Position numbers and translations under genes: made by a program. From a virus, in the IMG/VR virus record IMGVR_UViG_3300029319_000529, positions 1 through 23,449 of that record: a DNA stretch of 23,449 bases; one strand, 5' to 3'. Shown one piece after another: positions 16,101-23,314 of this stretch (the stretch's first letter is position 1; every line of letters starts with the position of its first letter). The notes under the pieces were generated by a model. The model was given only the letters and a program-made list of their open reading frames with translations, searched no databases and was not told where the DNA came from.

Positions 16101-18034
16101 TATATATCTCCCATTACCCTACCTCGAATATCAGTATCGGGGTATTTAATTTCAAATATTGCAGGATCAACAGATGGATAAACTACACTATTAAAAGTTG
16201 CGGATGTAACATCATATATATTATCAGAATAAGTTAATCCACCAATAGTTCCCCATTTATTTTTTATTAAAACAAGTTCTGTACTACTTTCAAATGGTTT
16301 GACTACAGTTGCAACACCTTCTACACTTAATATATCAGAAACTACATCTGCTAATATAATTGGTTGATTAATTTGCCATCTATCAATATTAAATTTATTT
16401 CTTACTGCATTTACACATCCTAACAATACTTCATTTTTATTAAATCCTTTTTTCGTGTAAATTGCAAATTCTATTCCAATATTAATAACCCACGCATCTT
16501 TTAATTGAACTGCATCTGTCATCATTCTATATTGAGTTAAATATGTTTTTATATTTTCCTTAACAGCATTATTTATATAAACTAATTTTTTACTATTGTC
16601 ATATCCCAACATATACATATTTAATGCCAATGGATTAGGTTGAAATGTTGGGTCTGCTTCATTTTGTCCAGTTGCTGCTACTTGTTCGTCTTGTATCATA
16701 TAAACTTTAGCTATATTACCATACTTTGGTGGTAATGAATAAACACGAGTTATATAATCATCCTTTGTTACTGCCCTACTTTGTGCTTGAAAATATGCTG
16801 CGGCATTTGTTCTAACATCCTCAATTGTTTCTGGTCCACCACCACCCGTTCCTGGTTCTGGATTTGTAACTGCCAATGAATCTTGAGTTATAGTCTGTAA
16901 ATTACTATCTAAATTTAGAGAACTATCAAATTTTGGATCCTGTAATGTAATATTGTTAATCGTATTTGATGCCACATTATCATTAATTCCACCACCATAG
17001 GAATACTCAATAGTAAGTGTTGTATTTGTTGGAACTTGACCATAAGTTTCTGTTTTCAAAAAATTTGCTGGATCAAATGATGTATCAAGGAAACTTGGTG
17101 TTCCTGGTAAATTTGAACCAACTGAATTTGGATTTGGTATGATTTCTTCATCAGAACTTGTTGATGTACCAGAACCAAATCTCATTTCAGTTCTACCATC
17201 TGGTCTTATATATGTTTTAAATCTTTTAGATGTCTTAACAAGTTTTAATAAGAATGGTGCAAAATTTCTACCACCCACTAAATCAGGTGAATTGTTCTCA
17301 GTATTTTCAAAATCTGCAAATACCGTATCTTGTGCCAAAAATGGAACTTCATACCAATTATTACCATCACTATCTGTTACTGAAATTATTTCTAATACTG
17401 GTTCTTTATCAAGTGCTATTCTTTTATATTGCTCTGCTTCTCCAAAACTATGATAATCTTTAGTAATTGTTCCACTAACTGCCTTAACTTGTTTCTTCAA
17501 TAACCATTTAGTAATATTTTGTGAATCATCAACTTCAAATATATCATCTTGTCTTGGACTCAACGAACCAGAATCTCTAAATACTACATCACCAGTTGTT
17601 CTAAAAACCGTTCCATTATCTGATGTTACTTGCATTCCAGCTGGTATATGCATACAATAATCTTCATTTGGTTGTCTTTGTTCATCTACAACACTATTTG
17701 GATCTGCAGGTACGGTTTGGAAAACATCAAGGGTTATAGTTGCAGGTGATGCCTGTCTTGGTTTATATCCATATCCTTGTGCAATTTCATATATGGTTTT
17801 CTTTTCTTCAGCAAAAGCTAACATACTTTCTTTAAATTGTTCATCCATATAATATGATAAAGTATCACCAACATATGATGCCATTTCTATGAACATCATA
17901 CCTGGATCTGCTTCGTTAAAATCGTTATATGTATTTGGGAAATATGTTTTAGCAAATTCAATAAGACCATCTCTAAATGCAGAAAAGTCCTTATTTAAAT
18001 ATTTAACATCTTTACTAACTCCCTTTGTAGCCAT
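16100..18034 (-). CDS. gp6: Baseplate wedge protein, gp6-like (Baseplate_J type)
   Basis: 644 residues, close to the 660 of T4 gp6, ATG behind AAGGGAGA. The N-end shows the typical DFSAFRDGLIEFAKTYFPN, followed by FNEADPGMMFIEMASYVGD and TLSYYMDEQFKESML (39-72), GYGYKPRQASPA (87-98). The centre has ERIALDKE-like conserved strands and RPDGRTEMRFGSG. Residues about 405-443 carry the hallmark of the baseplate J fold, RTNAAAYFQAQSRAVTKDDY followed by ITRVYSLPPKYGNIAKVYM. The C-part (YGYDNSKK to the end) includes the NKFNIDRWQINQPI segment. In T4-like phages gp6 dimers link the baseplate wedges into a ring around the hub and trigger its opening. It sits directly after gp25, as partners should. Assignment is firm. 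Confidence 0.92.
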   Translation of the reverse strand: MATKGVSKDVKYLNKDFSAFRDGLIEFAKTYFPNTYNDFNEADPGMMFIEMASYVGDTLSYYMDEQFKESMLAFAEEKKTIYEIAQGYGYKPRQASPATITLDVFQTVPADPNSVVDEQRQPNEDYCMHIPAGMQVTSDNGTVFRTTGDVVFRDSGSLSPRQDDIFEVDDSQNITKWLLKKQVKAVSGTITKDYHSFGEAEQYKRIALDKEPVLEIISVTDSDGNNWYEVPFLAQDTVFADFENTENNSPDLVGGRNFAPFLLKLVKTSKRFKTYIRPDGRTEMRFGSGTSTSSDEEIIPNPNSVGSNLPGTPSFLDTSFDPANFLKTETYGQVPTNTTLTIEYSYGGGINDNVASNTINNITLQDPKFDSSLNLDSNLQTITQDSLAVTNPEPGTGGGGPETIEDVRTNAAAYFQAQSRAVTKDDYITRVYSLPPKYGNIAKVYMIQDEQVAATGQNEADPTFQPNPLALNMYMLGYDNSKKLVYINNAVKENIKTYLTQYRMMTDAVQLKDAWVINIGIEFAIYTKKGFNKNEVLLGCVNAVRNKFNIDRWQINQPIILADVVSDILSVEGVATVVKPFESSTELVLIKNKWGTIGGLTYSDNIYDVTSATFNSVVYPSVDPAIFEIKYPDTDIRGRVMGDI

Positions 18035-18045
18035 TTTCTTCTCCC

Positions 18046-18474
18046 TTATTCATTAATAGCCGATTCGAATTGGTCGAAATTAATTGATACAGATTCAAAT
18101 CTATCTGGTTCAAATGATAAACCAAAATCTATCGATATATTAACTCTATTTACATTGTATTCTGGAAATGTAATATTTATTTTTTTAATGTTTATGTAAG
18201 GCAACCAAGTTGATATTGATGTCCTAATAGAATCTTCTAAAATATCAGAAAAATCTTCATTCATAGGTTCAAATAAAATATTATGTAATTCCGAACCGAA
18301 AGCTGGTTGTCCGAGTCTTTCTCCAGGAATAGTTTGTAATAAATTTATAATATTATATTTTGCCTGTTGAAGAGTAGTTTTAGTTTGTTTAAAATATCCA
18401 GTAGTAGAATATCCAATAGGAAGTTCTAATCCAATATGTACATCTGGATTTAAATCTTTTTCTCTTGCTCCCAC
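18046..18474 (-). CDS. gp25: Baseplate wedge protein gp25 (GPW/gp25 family)
   Basis: 142 residues, similar to T4 gp25 (132). It starts with GTG at 18474-18472 behind AGGAGA, seven bases away; no in-frame ATG near it fits as well. Diagnostic block at 45-70: LLQTIPGERLGQPAFGSELH followed by NILFEP, containing the family's PGER...P.FGS and lFEP motifs. The C-terminal half has amphipathic ILEDSIRTSISTWLPYINIK and the VNRVNISIDFGLS strand. gp25 connects wedge, sheath initiator and hub region, and its homologues occur in all contractile injection machines (T4, P2 gpW, T6SS TssE, eCIS). The gene is 12 bases ahead of gp6. Confidence 0.95.
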   Translation of the reverse strand: MGAREKDLNPDVHIGLELPIGYSTTGYFKQTKTTLQQAKYNIINLLQTIPGERLGQPAFGSELHNILFEPMNEDFSDILEDSIRTSISTWLPYINIKKINITFPEYNVNRVNISIDFGLSFEPDRFESVSINFDQFESAINE

Positions 18475-18486
18475 TATATTCTCCTA

Positions 18487-19098
18487 TTAATTATTAATTA
18501 CCTCTTGACCGACAATCAAACCATTCTTTACCACAATTCTTTTACGAACTGTTATTCCTGATGGTGATGTATCTGAAACAACAAAATCCTCTGTAATTCC
18601 GATTGAACCTTTACTTTTAAATCCACCAGCATCTATTATTCCATCAGTTTTAATTGTACTTGAACTAAACATAATATTTAATTTATCAAAAATTCTTTTA
18701 AATATTATAAGTTGTTTTGCAAAATCTATATTAAATTTTGATACCGTCCTAAATCTTTTTAACATTTGTGATAATGCACTTTTTTTAATTTTAGGATCTC
18801 GTTGAACTTGTTTAATATTTAGATTACCAACCCACTCTTTTCTTTTTCCCATCGTAACTTGTTTTGGATTTAGAAACAAATTACCAGGTGCTCTATTTTC
18901 TAAAAAGGATTTATTGTCAAGTTTATCTATATTATCCTCACCAGTCAAATAAGAATGTATTGCATCTGCTTCTTCTGCAGATAATTTAGCATTTTCTTTT
19001 CTTATTCTTTTTTTAGTTTCAGTATCTTGGTCTTTAAAAATTCTTTTATTTTTAATACTCTCAAGTTTATACCTTAGAAATTGTTTATCTAATGCCAT
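18487..19098 (-). CDS. Basic tail-region protein, function unknown
   Basis: 203 residues, ATG behind GAGGTGAG. The first 120 residues are strongly basic and helical (KYKLESIKNKRIFKDQDTET-like composition with many Lys/Arg; APGNLFLNPKQVTMGKRKEW; SALSQMLKRFRTVSKFNIDF), followed by FAKQLIIFKRIFDKLNIMFS. The last 50 residues switch to a beta pattern: IIDAGGFKSKGSIGITEDFV, TVRKRIVVKNGLIVGQEVIN. No membrane helix or signal. Location just before gp25 suggests a baseplate or hub component, perhaps equivalent to T4 gp53 or gp48 in position only; no recognisable match. Confidence 0.6.
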   Translation of the reverse strand: MALDKQFLRYKLESIKNKRIFKDQDTETKKRIRKENAKLSAEEADAIHSYLTGEDNIDKLDNKSFLENRAPGNLFLNPKQVTMGKRKEWVGNLNIKQVQRDPKIKKSALSQMLKRFRTVSKFNIDFAKQLIIFKRIFDKLNIMFSSSTIKTDGIIDAGGFKSKGSIGITEDFVVSDTSPSGITVRKRIVVKNGLIVGQEVINN

Positions 19099-19108
19099 TA
19101 CTCACCTC

Positions 19109-19600
19109 TTATGGACGATAGTTCGTTCCACCTTTTTTTTGTTCTATGGCTTTCATTACCTTAGAATAATCTTTAGTTAATGCGTTCGTCACATGGTCAG
19201 GAACTTGCTCAACTGATACTCCAGCTTTCTTTATAGAATCAACTGCTGCTATTTCTCGTTTCTTTTCCTTTACGGTTTCTGTATCACCTAATCCAGTTTC
19301 TCTTGCAAGAATTTCATTCATCTTACTACTATCAAAGACTCCACCACCCATAGTTGGATATTCACCACTTTCTCCTTGTGGAACTCCACCAACGGTTTCA
19401 TTCAGAACTTTATTAAGTGCCTCGTTTGAGGTGTAATTTACTTCCTTTTTAGGTTTCTGAACTTTCTTTGGTGTTGGAGCTGTAACTAATTCGGCAAGTG
19501 AAGATGAGTCATTATCTTTAATAAATATCTCATTCATTTGTTTTTTAACTTCCTTACGAACTACCAACTCGATTATCTTTATCAGTTCTTGTTTTTTCAT
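19109..19600 (-). CDS. Low-complexity helical tail-region protein, function unknown
   Basis: 163 residues, ATG behind a strong AAAGGAG. The N-end is a long amphipathic helix (MKKQELIKIIELVVRKEVKK). A Lys/Pro/Thr-rich linker follows (VTAPTPKKVQKPKKEVNY), then a helical NEALNKVLNETVGG, a Gly-rich turn (TMGGGVFDSSKMNEILARE) and a C-terminal helix with EKKREIAAVDSIKKAG and SKVMKAIEQKK. There are no Cys residues and little hydrophobic core, suggesting an extended scaffold, adaptor or chaperone rather than an enzyme. I do not recognise it. Sits between the Cys-rich spike neighbour and the basic protein. Confidence 0.6.
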   Translation of the reverse strand: MKKQELIKIIELVVRKEVKKQMNEIFIKDNDSSSLAELVTAPTPKKVQKPKKEVNYTSNEALNKVLNETVGGVPQGESGEYPTMGGGVFDSSKMNEILARETGLGDTETVKEKKREIAAVDSIKKAGVSVEQVPDHVTNALTKDYSKVMKAIEQKKGGTNYRP

Positions 19601-19614
19601 TGTTTACTCCTTTA

Positions 19615-20868
19615 CTATAAACCTCTTAAATATTCATTTAATTCTGGACTTGCAAAACATCTTTCTAATTCTTCCATTTGTTTTGCCAATTCACTTGATA
19701 ATGCTGATGTATCTACATCATCAAAATTTGTATCAGTATCTAAATCTGTCCACACACCACCATTATCTTCACAAGATTTCTTATCTATATATTCTGTTAT
19801 AGAACAAAATCCAACTTTTTCATCCATACCTAAATTTTGTGTTTCACTTATCATCTTATTATACATATCTTCCAACTCTTTTAATTCATCAGGATCAATC
19901 CAAGTTCCACCAGCTGCCTCACATTCCTCTTTAGTTTTTGGTGGTTGTCCACCTGCATCTATTGCACATTGTGCAAGTATACTCATTAATTGTGCCTGTA
20001 AACTTGGTAATATTGCTGTAAATTTACCTATCGTTTTTACTAATGTAGAAACTACCATATCTATTAATCCTGCAAGATTTAATATTGCTAATAATGATTC
20101 AACGATAGGAACAATAAATGGTGGTGTCCATTTTAAAATCTTTTTTACTATTTTTACAATCTTATTAATTAATTTTACTATCTGAATTATCTGTTTTAAT
20201 ATTGGCATTATTTTCATTAATTGTTTTAATACTGCCTGCATTTGTCTAATAACTGCCTTTACTGGTGGTGTACAAACATCTTCAGGATCAAGTTTTGCTT
20301 TAGATACAATAGCATCAACTTCTGCAGTTAATTTTCCTAATGCCGCACTAAGTTTACCCACCATCTCTTGTACTTTAGCAGTAAACCCACTTAGTGCCCA
20401 AGCCTGTAAATCAGGTATTTGAAAATTTGCTATATCTGCAAGAAAATCTTTTTCTTCTTTAGATGGTAAATTAACATTACCAGAACCCACACAAAAACCT
20501 TTATTATCCTCTCCATCATCACCATCATTTCCCTTTGTATCATCACCAGTAGCTGTTGATAAATCTTGGGTTATATAAGGTGCACATTTTATTACACCTT
20601 TTTCAAGTACACACCCTTTATGTAATGTAGTTCCTATTGGTACTTCTTCCCCCTCTTCATACCTCATCAAATCATTACCAGTATCGGGCCAAATTACAGT
20701 TGCCCCATCATCACCTGCAACACATTCCATTTCCATAAATTTAAATGGATATTCTTCTCTATTATCACAAATTGCACTTCCCTCAATAAGTTCAGAACCC
20801 TCTATGATTATATCACCTGGACCTAATGTTACCTTTTGTCCAGCTATTGATTTACATCTTGTTGCCAT
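19615..20868 (-). CDS. Cysteine-rich protein with long amphipathic/hydrophobic core, next to the spike gene
   Basis: 417 residues, start overlapping the hub/spike stop (TAATG). N-part (1-100) is a beta-rich Cys-containing region (RCKSIAGQKVTLGPGDIIIE; ECVAGDDGATVIWPDTG; KGCVLEKGVIKCAPYIT), followed by an acidic linker rich in DDGE. Residues about 203-300 form an almost continuous run of hydrophobic/Lys helices (QLMKIMPILKQIIQIVKLIN, KIVKIVKKILKW, PFIVPIVESLLAILNLAG). The C-part has two copies of a CE..GG.W motif (CEAAGGTW near 316, CEDNGGVW near 364) and a helical end. Twelve Cys in total is unusual for a cytoplasm-assembled virion protein. The helical run could pack inside the tail lumen or insert in a membrane during injection; both are inference. 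No named family recognised. Confidence 0.65.
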   Translation of the reverse strand: MATRCKSIAGQKVTLGPGDIIIEGSELIEGSAICDNREEYPFKFMEMECVAGDDGATVIWPDTGNDLMRYEEGEEVPIGTTLHKGCVLEKGVIKCAPYITQDLSTATGDDTKGNDGDDGEDNKGFCVGSGNVNLPSKEEKDFLADIANFQIPDLQAWALSGFTAKVQEMVGKLSAALGKLTAEVDAIVSKAKLDPEDVCTPPVKAVIRQMQAVLKQLMKIMPILKQIIQIVKLINKIVKIVKKILKWTPPFIVPIVESLLAILNLAGLIDMVVSTLVKTIGKFTAILPSLQAQLMSILAQCAIDAGGQPPKTKEECEAAGGTWIDPDELKELEDMYNKMISETQNLGMDEKVGFCSITEYIDKKSCEDNGGVWTDLDTDTNFDDVDTSALSSELAKQMEELERCFASPELNEYLRGL

Positions 20869-22049
20869 TATACTGAAGGTCCTTTAGGATTTCCAACAAA
20901 TACCGTAGTACTTTTTGGTGAATCCTTGTGTGAAGATTTAAGTTGTGAAAGTGTTTGTGCCAATTCCATTGATGGTCCTATAATGTTATCTATCGGTATT
21001 TTAAAATCTATTACTGAACCCATTGATGGTGCTATTTGATTTGCAAATGAAACCAATGCATCAACTATTGGCCAAATAACATCATCCATTAATACATCAC
21101 CAGCAATTGCCGGTTGGTCTGCCATTCTATCTGCCAAATTAACAATAGGTGATTCTAAATTTAATCTTCTATCTGCTGCCATACTAATTTCATTTTTACT
21201 AAAAGCATGAATACTATTTAATTTAGTATTAAAAACTATCCTATCAGAATTTATAATAATTTGTTTTCCATCATATTTTTGTGGAACGGTTTTTCCGTGT
21301 GCCTTTTCAGATGACCTTTTAAATGGTACAACTTGTTTAGTAGTCATCCATAAGGAAGAACCATCTAAATTTATATCTTCCTTAATAGGTTTTTTAGGTA
21401 TCTTTTCTGTTACTCCTTGACCTACTCTCATAATAAGATTAGGTGAATTCCAGATTCCAGTATTTTCTACTACACCATCTTCTGTTTTAATTTCTTTTAC
21501 ATTACTACCCAACCTAATTGTGTTTCCAAATCTACCCTCAAAGGTTACATCACCTTCTTCTGCATTTAATGTTCGTATAAGTGGATTATTGACAGGAGGT
21601 AAATTATCTTTTGTTATATCAATGGTATATGATTTTGTAGATTTACTTAACCCCTTTACAATATTAGTATCTGTTCTATTTCTTAGATTTATTTTTTGTG
21701 TATAAAAAAACTGTCCAAAATATTTTGCTATAATGACATATTCACCAGGATAGGGATATCTTTTAATATCCGAATTCATTGGTATTGCCCGAATTATATC
21801 ATCACTACCCTTGTTACTGATGACCATTCGTGCCTTAATGTGACCATAAAACGAATAATCCCTTTCACCAGTTTCAGGAGTATATGGTAAATCTTCATCA
21901 TCAAGAAAACACTCAATAACTTCAGCAGCCTCAAGCTCATAAAACTCAGGAGCTTTTTGTTGTTTCATCATCTTACGAACTGCGCGTTGAGTTACTGGAC
22001 CATCTCCAATAACGATATGTTCGTCATCTCGATTTATTTTATATGCCAT
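20868..22049 (-). CDS. gp5: Baseplate hub / central spike protein, gp5-like, no lysozyme domain
   Basis: 393 residues, start overlapping the previous stop (TAATG) with AAGGA ahead. After an N-terminal arm, residues about 40-120 form a beta-barrel-like region (YSFYGHIKARMVISN, YPYPGEYVIIAKYFG, FFYTQKINLRN). Residues 165-183 carry GDVTFEGRFGNTIRLGSN, a pattern typical of OB-fold hub/spike proteins. Residues about 255-306 show short repeating strands (QIIINSDRIVFNTKLNSIHA, SKNEISMAADRRLNLESP) that resemble the beginning of a needle-like beta helix, followed by AIAGDVLMDDVIWPIVDAL. T4 gp5 has a lysozyme domain between OB fold and beta helix; none is seen here, as in many relatives. The position ahead of gp25/gp6 supports the call. 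Confidence 0.75.
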   Translation of the reverse strand: MAYKINRDDEHIVIGDGPVTQRAVRKMMKQQKAPEFYELEAAEVIECFLDDEDLPYTPETGERDYSFYGHIKARMVISNKGSDDIIRAIPMNSDIKRYPYPGEYVIIAKYFGQFFYTQKINLRNRTDTNIVKGLSKSTKSYTIDITKDNLPPVNNPLIRTLNAEEGDVTFEGRFGNTIRLGSNVKEIKTEDGVVENTGIWNSPNLIMRVGQGVTEKIPKKPIKEDINLDGSSLWMTTKQVVPFKRSSEKAHGKTVPQKYDGKQIIINSDRIVFNTKLNSIHAFSKNEISMAADRRLNLESPIVNLADRMADQPAIAGDVLMDDVIWPIVDALVSFANQIAPSMGSVIDFKIPIDNIIGPSMELAQTLSQLKSSHKDSPKSTTVFVGNPKGPSV

Positions 22050-22441
22050 TAATTATCCTTGGCTGTTTGAATATCGTCTGTGATTTCGTCTGATTTTTTT
22101 TGTATGTCCACAACTACATCATCTATACTTTTGAGTAGTTGTTCTTTCTCTTTGTCTGATAAACCGAACTCTGCTTCTGCACCACCTTTGGCTTCAGCAG
22201 AAATTAATCGTTGAACTACGGTAGCCAACTTAATTAATTGTTCATCATTCTTTACATTTATTTCTAAATACTCTTTTATCATAGGAATTAACTGAATAGC
22301 CATATCCCCATCCTTGATAAAACTCGTAAGTTCTTTAACCAATAATTCTAATTGTGTTTTATTATGTTTAGAATTGTCATAAATGTCTTGAAATAATGAT
22401 GATAGTGATTTACCTTTAAATAATTCGTAATCTTGACTCAT
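22049..22441 (-). CDS. Small acidic helical protein at the head of the baseplate run
   Basis: 130 residues, ATG behind AAGGAAA. Entirely helical in appearance: ELFKGKSLSSLFQDIYDNSK, TQLELLVKELTSFIKDGD, QLIPMIKEYLEINVKNDEQL, IKLATVVQRLISAEAKGG, and a C-terminal acidic helix (SDKEKEQLLKSIDDVVVDIQ). Proteins with the FKGK.L..L..DIY.NS and PMIKEYLE..VKND patterns occur, to my recollection, in unassigned marine T4-like phage genes. It is the first gene after the divergent spacer and is coupled to the spike gene by TAATG. Likely an assembly or hub-associated factor; function unknown. Confidence 0.65.
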   Translation of the reverse strand: MSQDYELFKGKSLSSLFQDIYDNSKHNKTQLELLVKELTSFIKDGDMAIQLIPMIKEYLEINVKNDEQLIKLATVVQRLISAEAKGGAEAEFGLSDKEKEQLLKSIDDVVVDIQKKSDEITDDIQTAKDN

Positions 22442-22646
22442 TATATTTTCCTTGCATTGTATTAAAAATAGATGTTATAACTCATAAATAAATATAAAAT
22501 AAACAAAAAATGAGTGCATATATATTGCAAAATAAAAAATTGTATATAATATATTTATTTATGTCGAGAGATATCTTGACAGCAGAAAACGGAAGTTAAA
22601 AATCCCTTTTTTGTTAAATGATAAGAAAATAAACGGGAGATAAACA
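22442..22646. promoter_or_regulatory. Divergent control region between the tail run and the small membrane protein
   Basis: 205 gene-free bases, more than 75% AT. Contents: the octamer ATATTTAT on the minus strand (22488-22495) facing the tail run, and on the plus strand (22551-22558) facing the small membrane gene; both belong to a perfect 13-base inverted repeat (22483-22495 and 22551-22563). A TATAAT sequence lies at 22545-22550 on the plus strand with only a poor -35 match upstream, and a perfect TTGACA at 22576-22581 without a good -10 at the usual spacing. Likely two back-to-back promoters; start points not determinable by eye. Confidence 0.5.
22483..22563. repeat. 13-base perfect inverted repeat spanning the divergent control region
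   Basis: CATAAATAAATAT at 22483-22495 and ATATTTATTTATG at 22551-22563, separated by 55 bases. Each arm contains the recurrent octamer pointing outwards to its own gene. The arms are far apart for a hairpin, so they are better read as two copies of one protein-binding element in opposite orientation. Confidence 0.7.
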
Positions 22647-22868
22647 ATGAAGGAAGTCATCTCATTGGTCAAAGGTTGGGTGGACGATATAGCTCACCTA
22701 CTCATTTCTTTTGTAGCAATTGGAGCCGTTGGTGAAGTGCTATTTGGAAGTGGTGTCTTTGGCGTAAATGTTATTGGTAACCTGACATCAATCATAAACA
22801 CATTCGGCGAATCTGGTTTCGCTGGACTCGTCGCTCTGTTGGTGTTGGTGGGTTTATTCCGTAAATAG
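22647..22868 (+). CDS. Small two-helix membrane protein, probably highly expressed
   Basis: 73 residues, the only plus-strand gene seen. ATG behind GGGAGATAAACA. Residues 16-34 (AHLLISFVAIGAVGEVLFG) and 57-71 (SGFAGLVALLVLVGLF) are membrane helices, joined by a Gly/Asn-rich loop (SGVFGVNVIGNLTSIINTFG) that may be partly buried; the short ends are charged (MKEVISLVKGWVDD and FRK). GC is about 44% (97 of 222 bases), far above the tail genes (one sampled stretch is 23%), with a strong ribosome site and its own terminator, all signs of high expression. Size and layout would fit a holin, a small virion membrane protein or an envelope-modifying peptide. I cannot assign it; a match to filamentous-phage coat protein was considered and not supported. 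Confidence 0.7.
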   Translation: MKEVISLVKGWVDDIAHLLISFVAIGAVGEVLFGSGVFGVNVIGNLTSIINTFGESGFAGLVALLVLVGLFRK

Positions 22869-22884
22869 CTATTATCGGATAATG

Positions 22885-22915
22885 AAAAAGGGGAACTAAT
22901 GTTCCCCTTTTTTTT
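22885..22915. terminator. Strong bidirectional rho-independent terminator
   Basis: A 12-base stem (AAAAAGGGGAAC paired with GTTCCCCTTTTT, loop TAAT at 22897-22900) followed by a T run to 22915 on the plus strand. On the minus strand the A run becomes a T run as well. It lies 16 bases after the plus-strand membrane gene and 8 bases after the stop of the convergent TonB-like gene, so it serves both. Confidence 0.92.
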
Positions 22916-22923
22916 GCTTAAGA

Positions 22924-23256
22924 TTATTGAAAAAGTATTGGTAGATTATATTGAACTCTTACTGGTCTACCATTCTGTTTTGCTGGATTAAACTTTATTG
23001 CCATAACTCTATCTATTATTGCATCGTTTAACTCTATATCAAAAGTATCTATTATTTCTGGGTTTATAACTTTTCCTCTTTCATCTACTATAAATTTTAC
23101 CAATACTTTTCCCTTATATTTTGAAGTATCTGGATATGGTAAATCTAAATAGTCGATTTCAAATGGTGATGTCATCTTTGGAAGTTGACTCTCACCGAAA
23201 GACGAGTTTTGGGCGGTCAACACGCCCATTAGTATTAAACAAATTAGTCGCTTCAT
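22924..23256 (-). CDS. Stand-alone periplasmic TonB C-terminal domain protein
   Basis: 110 residues from the ATG at 23256, chosen because AGGAGAA lies seven bases upstream; a longer frame to 23316 would run through the leader and palindrome. Residues 1-21 are a signal peptide (MKRLICLILMGVLTAQNSSF). Residues 45-110 match the TonB C-terminal domain: KGKVLVKFIVDERGKVINPE, IIDRVMAIKFNPAKQNGRPV and VQYNLPILFQ, that is G.V.V.F.VD..G.V, a helix, F.PA..NG.PV and a final strand. Full TonB (about 240 residues) has an N-terminal membrane anchor and Pro-rich spacer; both are absent, so this would be a free periplasmic domain, unless the signal peptide stays uncut as an anchor. It could bind TonB boxes of outer-membrane receptors or act like TolA/energy-coupling mimics. 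Presumably expressed from its own leader. Confidence 0.8.
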   Translation of the reverse strand: MKRLICLILMGVLTAQNSSFGESQLPKMTSPFEIDYLDLPYPDTSKYKGKVLVKFIVDERGKVINPEIIDTFDIELNDAIIDRVMAIKFNPAKQNGRPVRVQYNLPILFQ

Positions 23257-23291
23257 TTGTTGTTCTCCTGGTTTTTTAATGATAAGTACGG

Positions 23292-23310
23292 GAAAGTTAT
23301 TATAACTTTC
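23292..23310. promoter_or_regulatory. 19-base palindrome in the TonB-like gene leader (operator candidate)
   Basis: GAAAGTTATTATAACTTTC: perfect 9-base arms around one central base. It lies between the upstream octamer (23315-23322) and the ATG at 23256, where a repressor could block transcription. A very tight RNA hairpin is less likely because the loop is a single base. Confidence 0.45.
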
Positions 23311-23314
23311 GAAC

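Noticed and set aside
17139-17463. Two plus-strand frames inside the gp6 region
   Set aside because: Antisense to a firmly assigned gene; no ribosome sites.
19538-20185. Long plus-strand open frame of 215 codons
   Set aside because: It lies antisense to the 163- and 417-residue genes, which have good ribosome sites and fit the tail-gene run; its Ser/Phe/Ile-rich product is typical of a shadow frame in AT-rich DNA.
15000-22441. Bacterial contractile injection system (eCIS/T6SS) instead of phage
   Set aside because: gp25, gp6 and spike homologues occur in those too, but no AAA+ ATPase, effector or toxin-like gene is present and the compact, fibre-rich layout with marine-phage-type proteins fits a phage better. 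Not fully excluded, since sheath, tube, head and terminase genes are outside the window.
22647-22868. Filamentous-phage major coat protein
   Set aside because: The product is small and hydrophobic but has two helices, no signal peptide and no neighbouring filamentous-phage genes.
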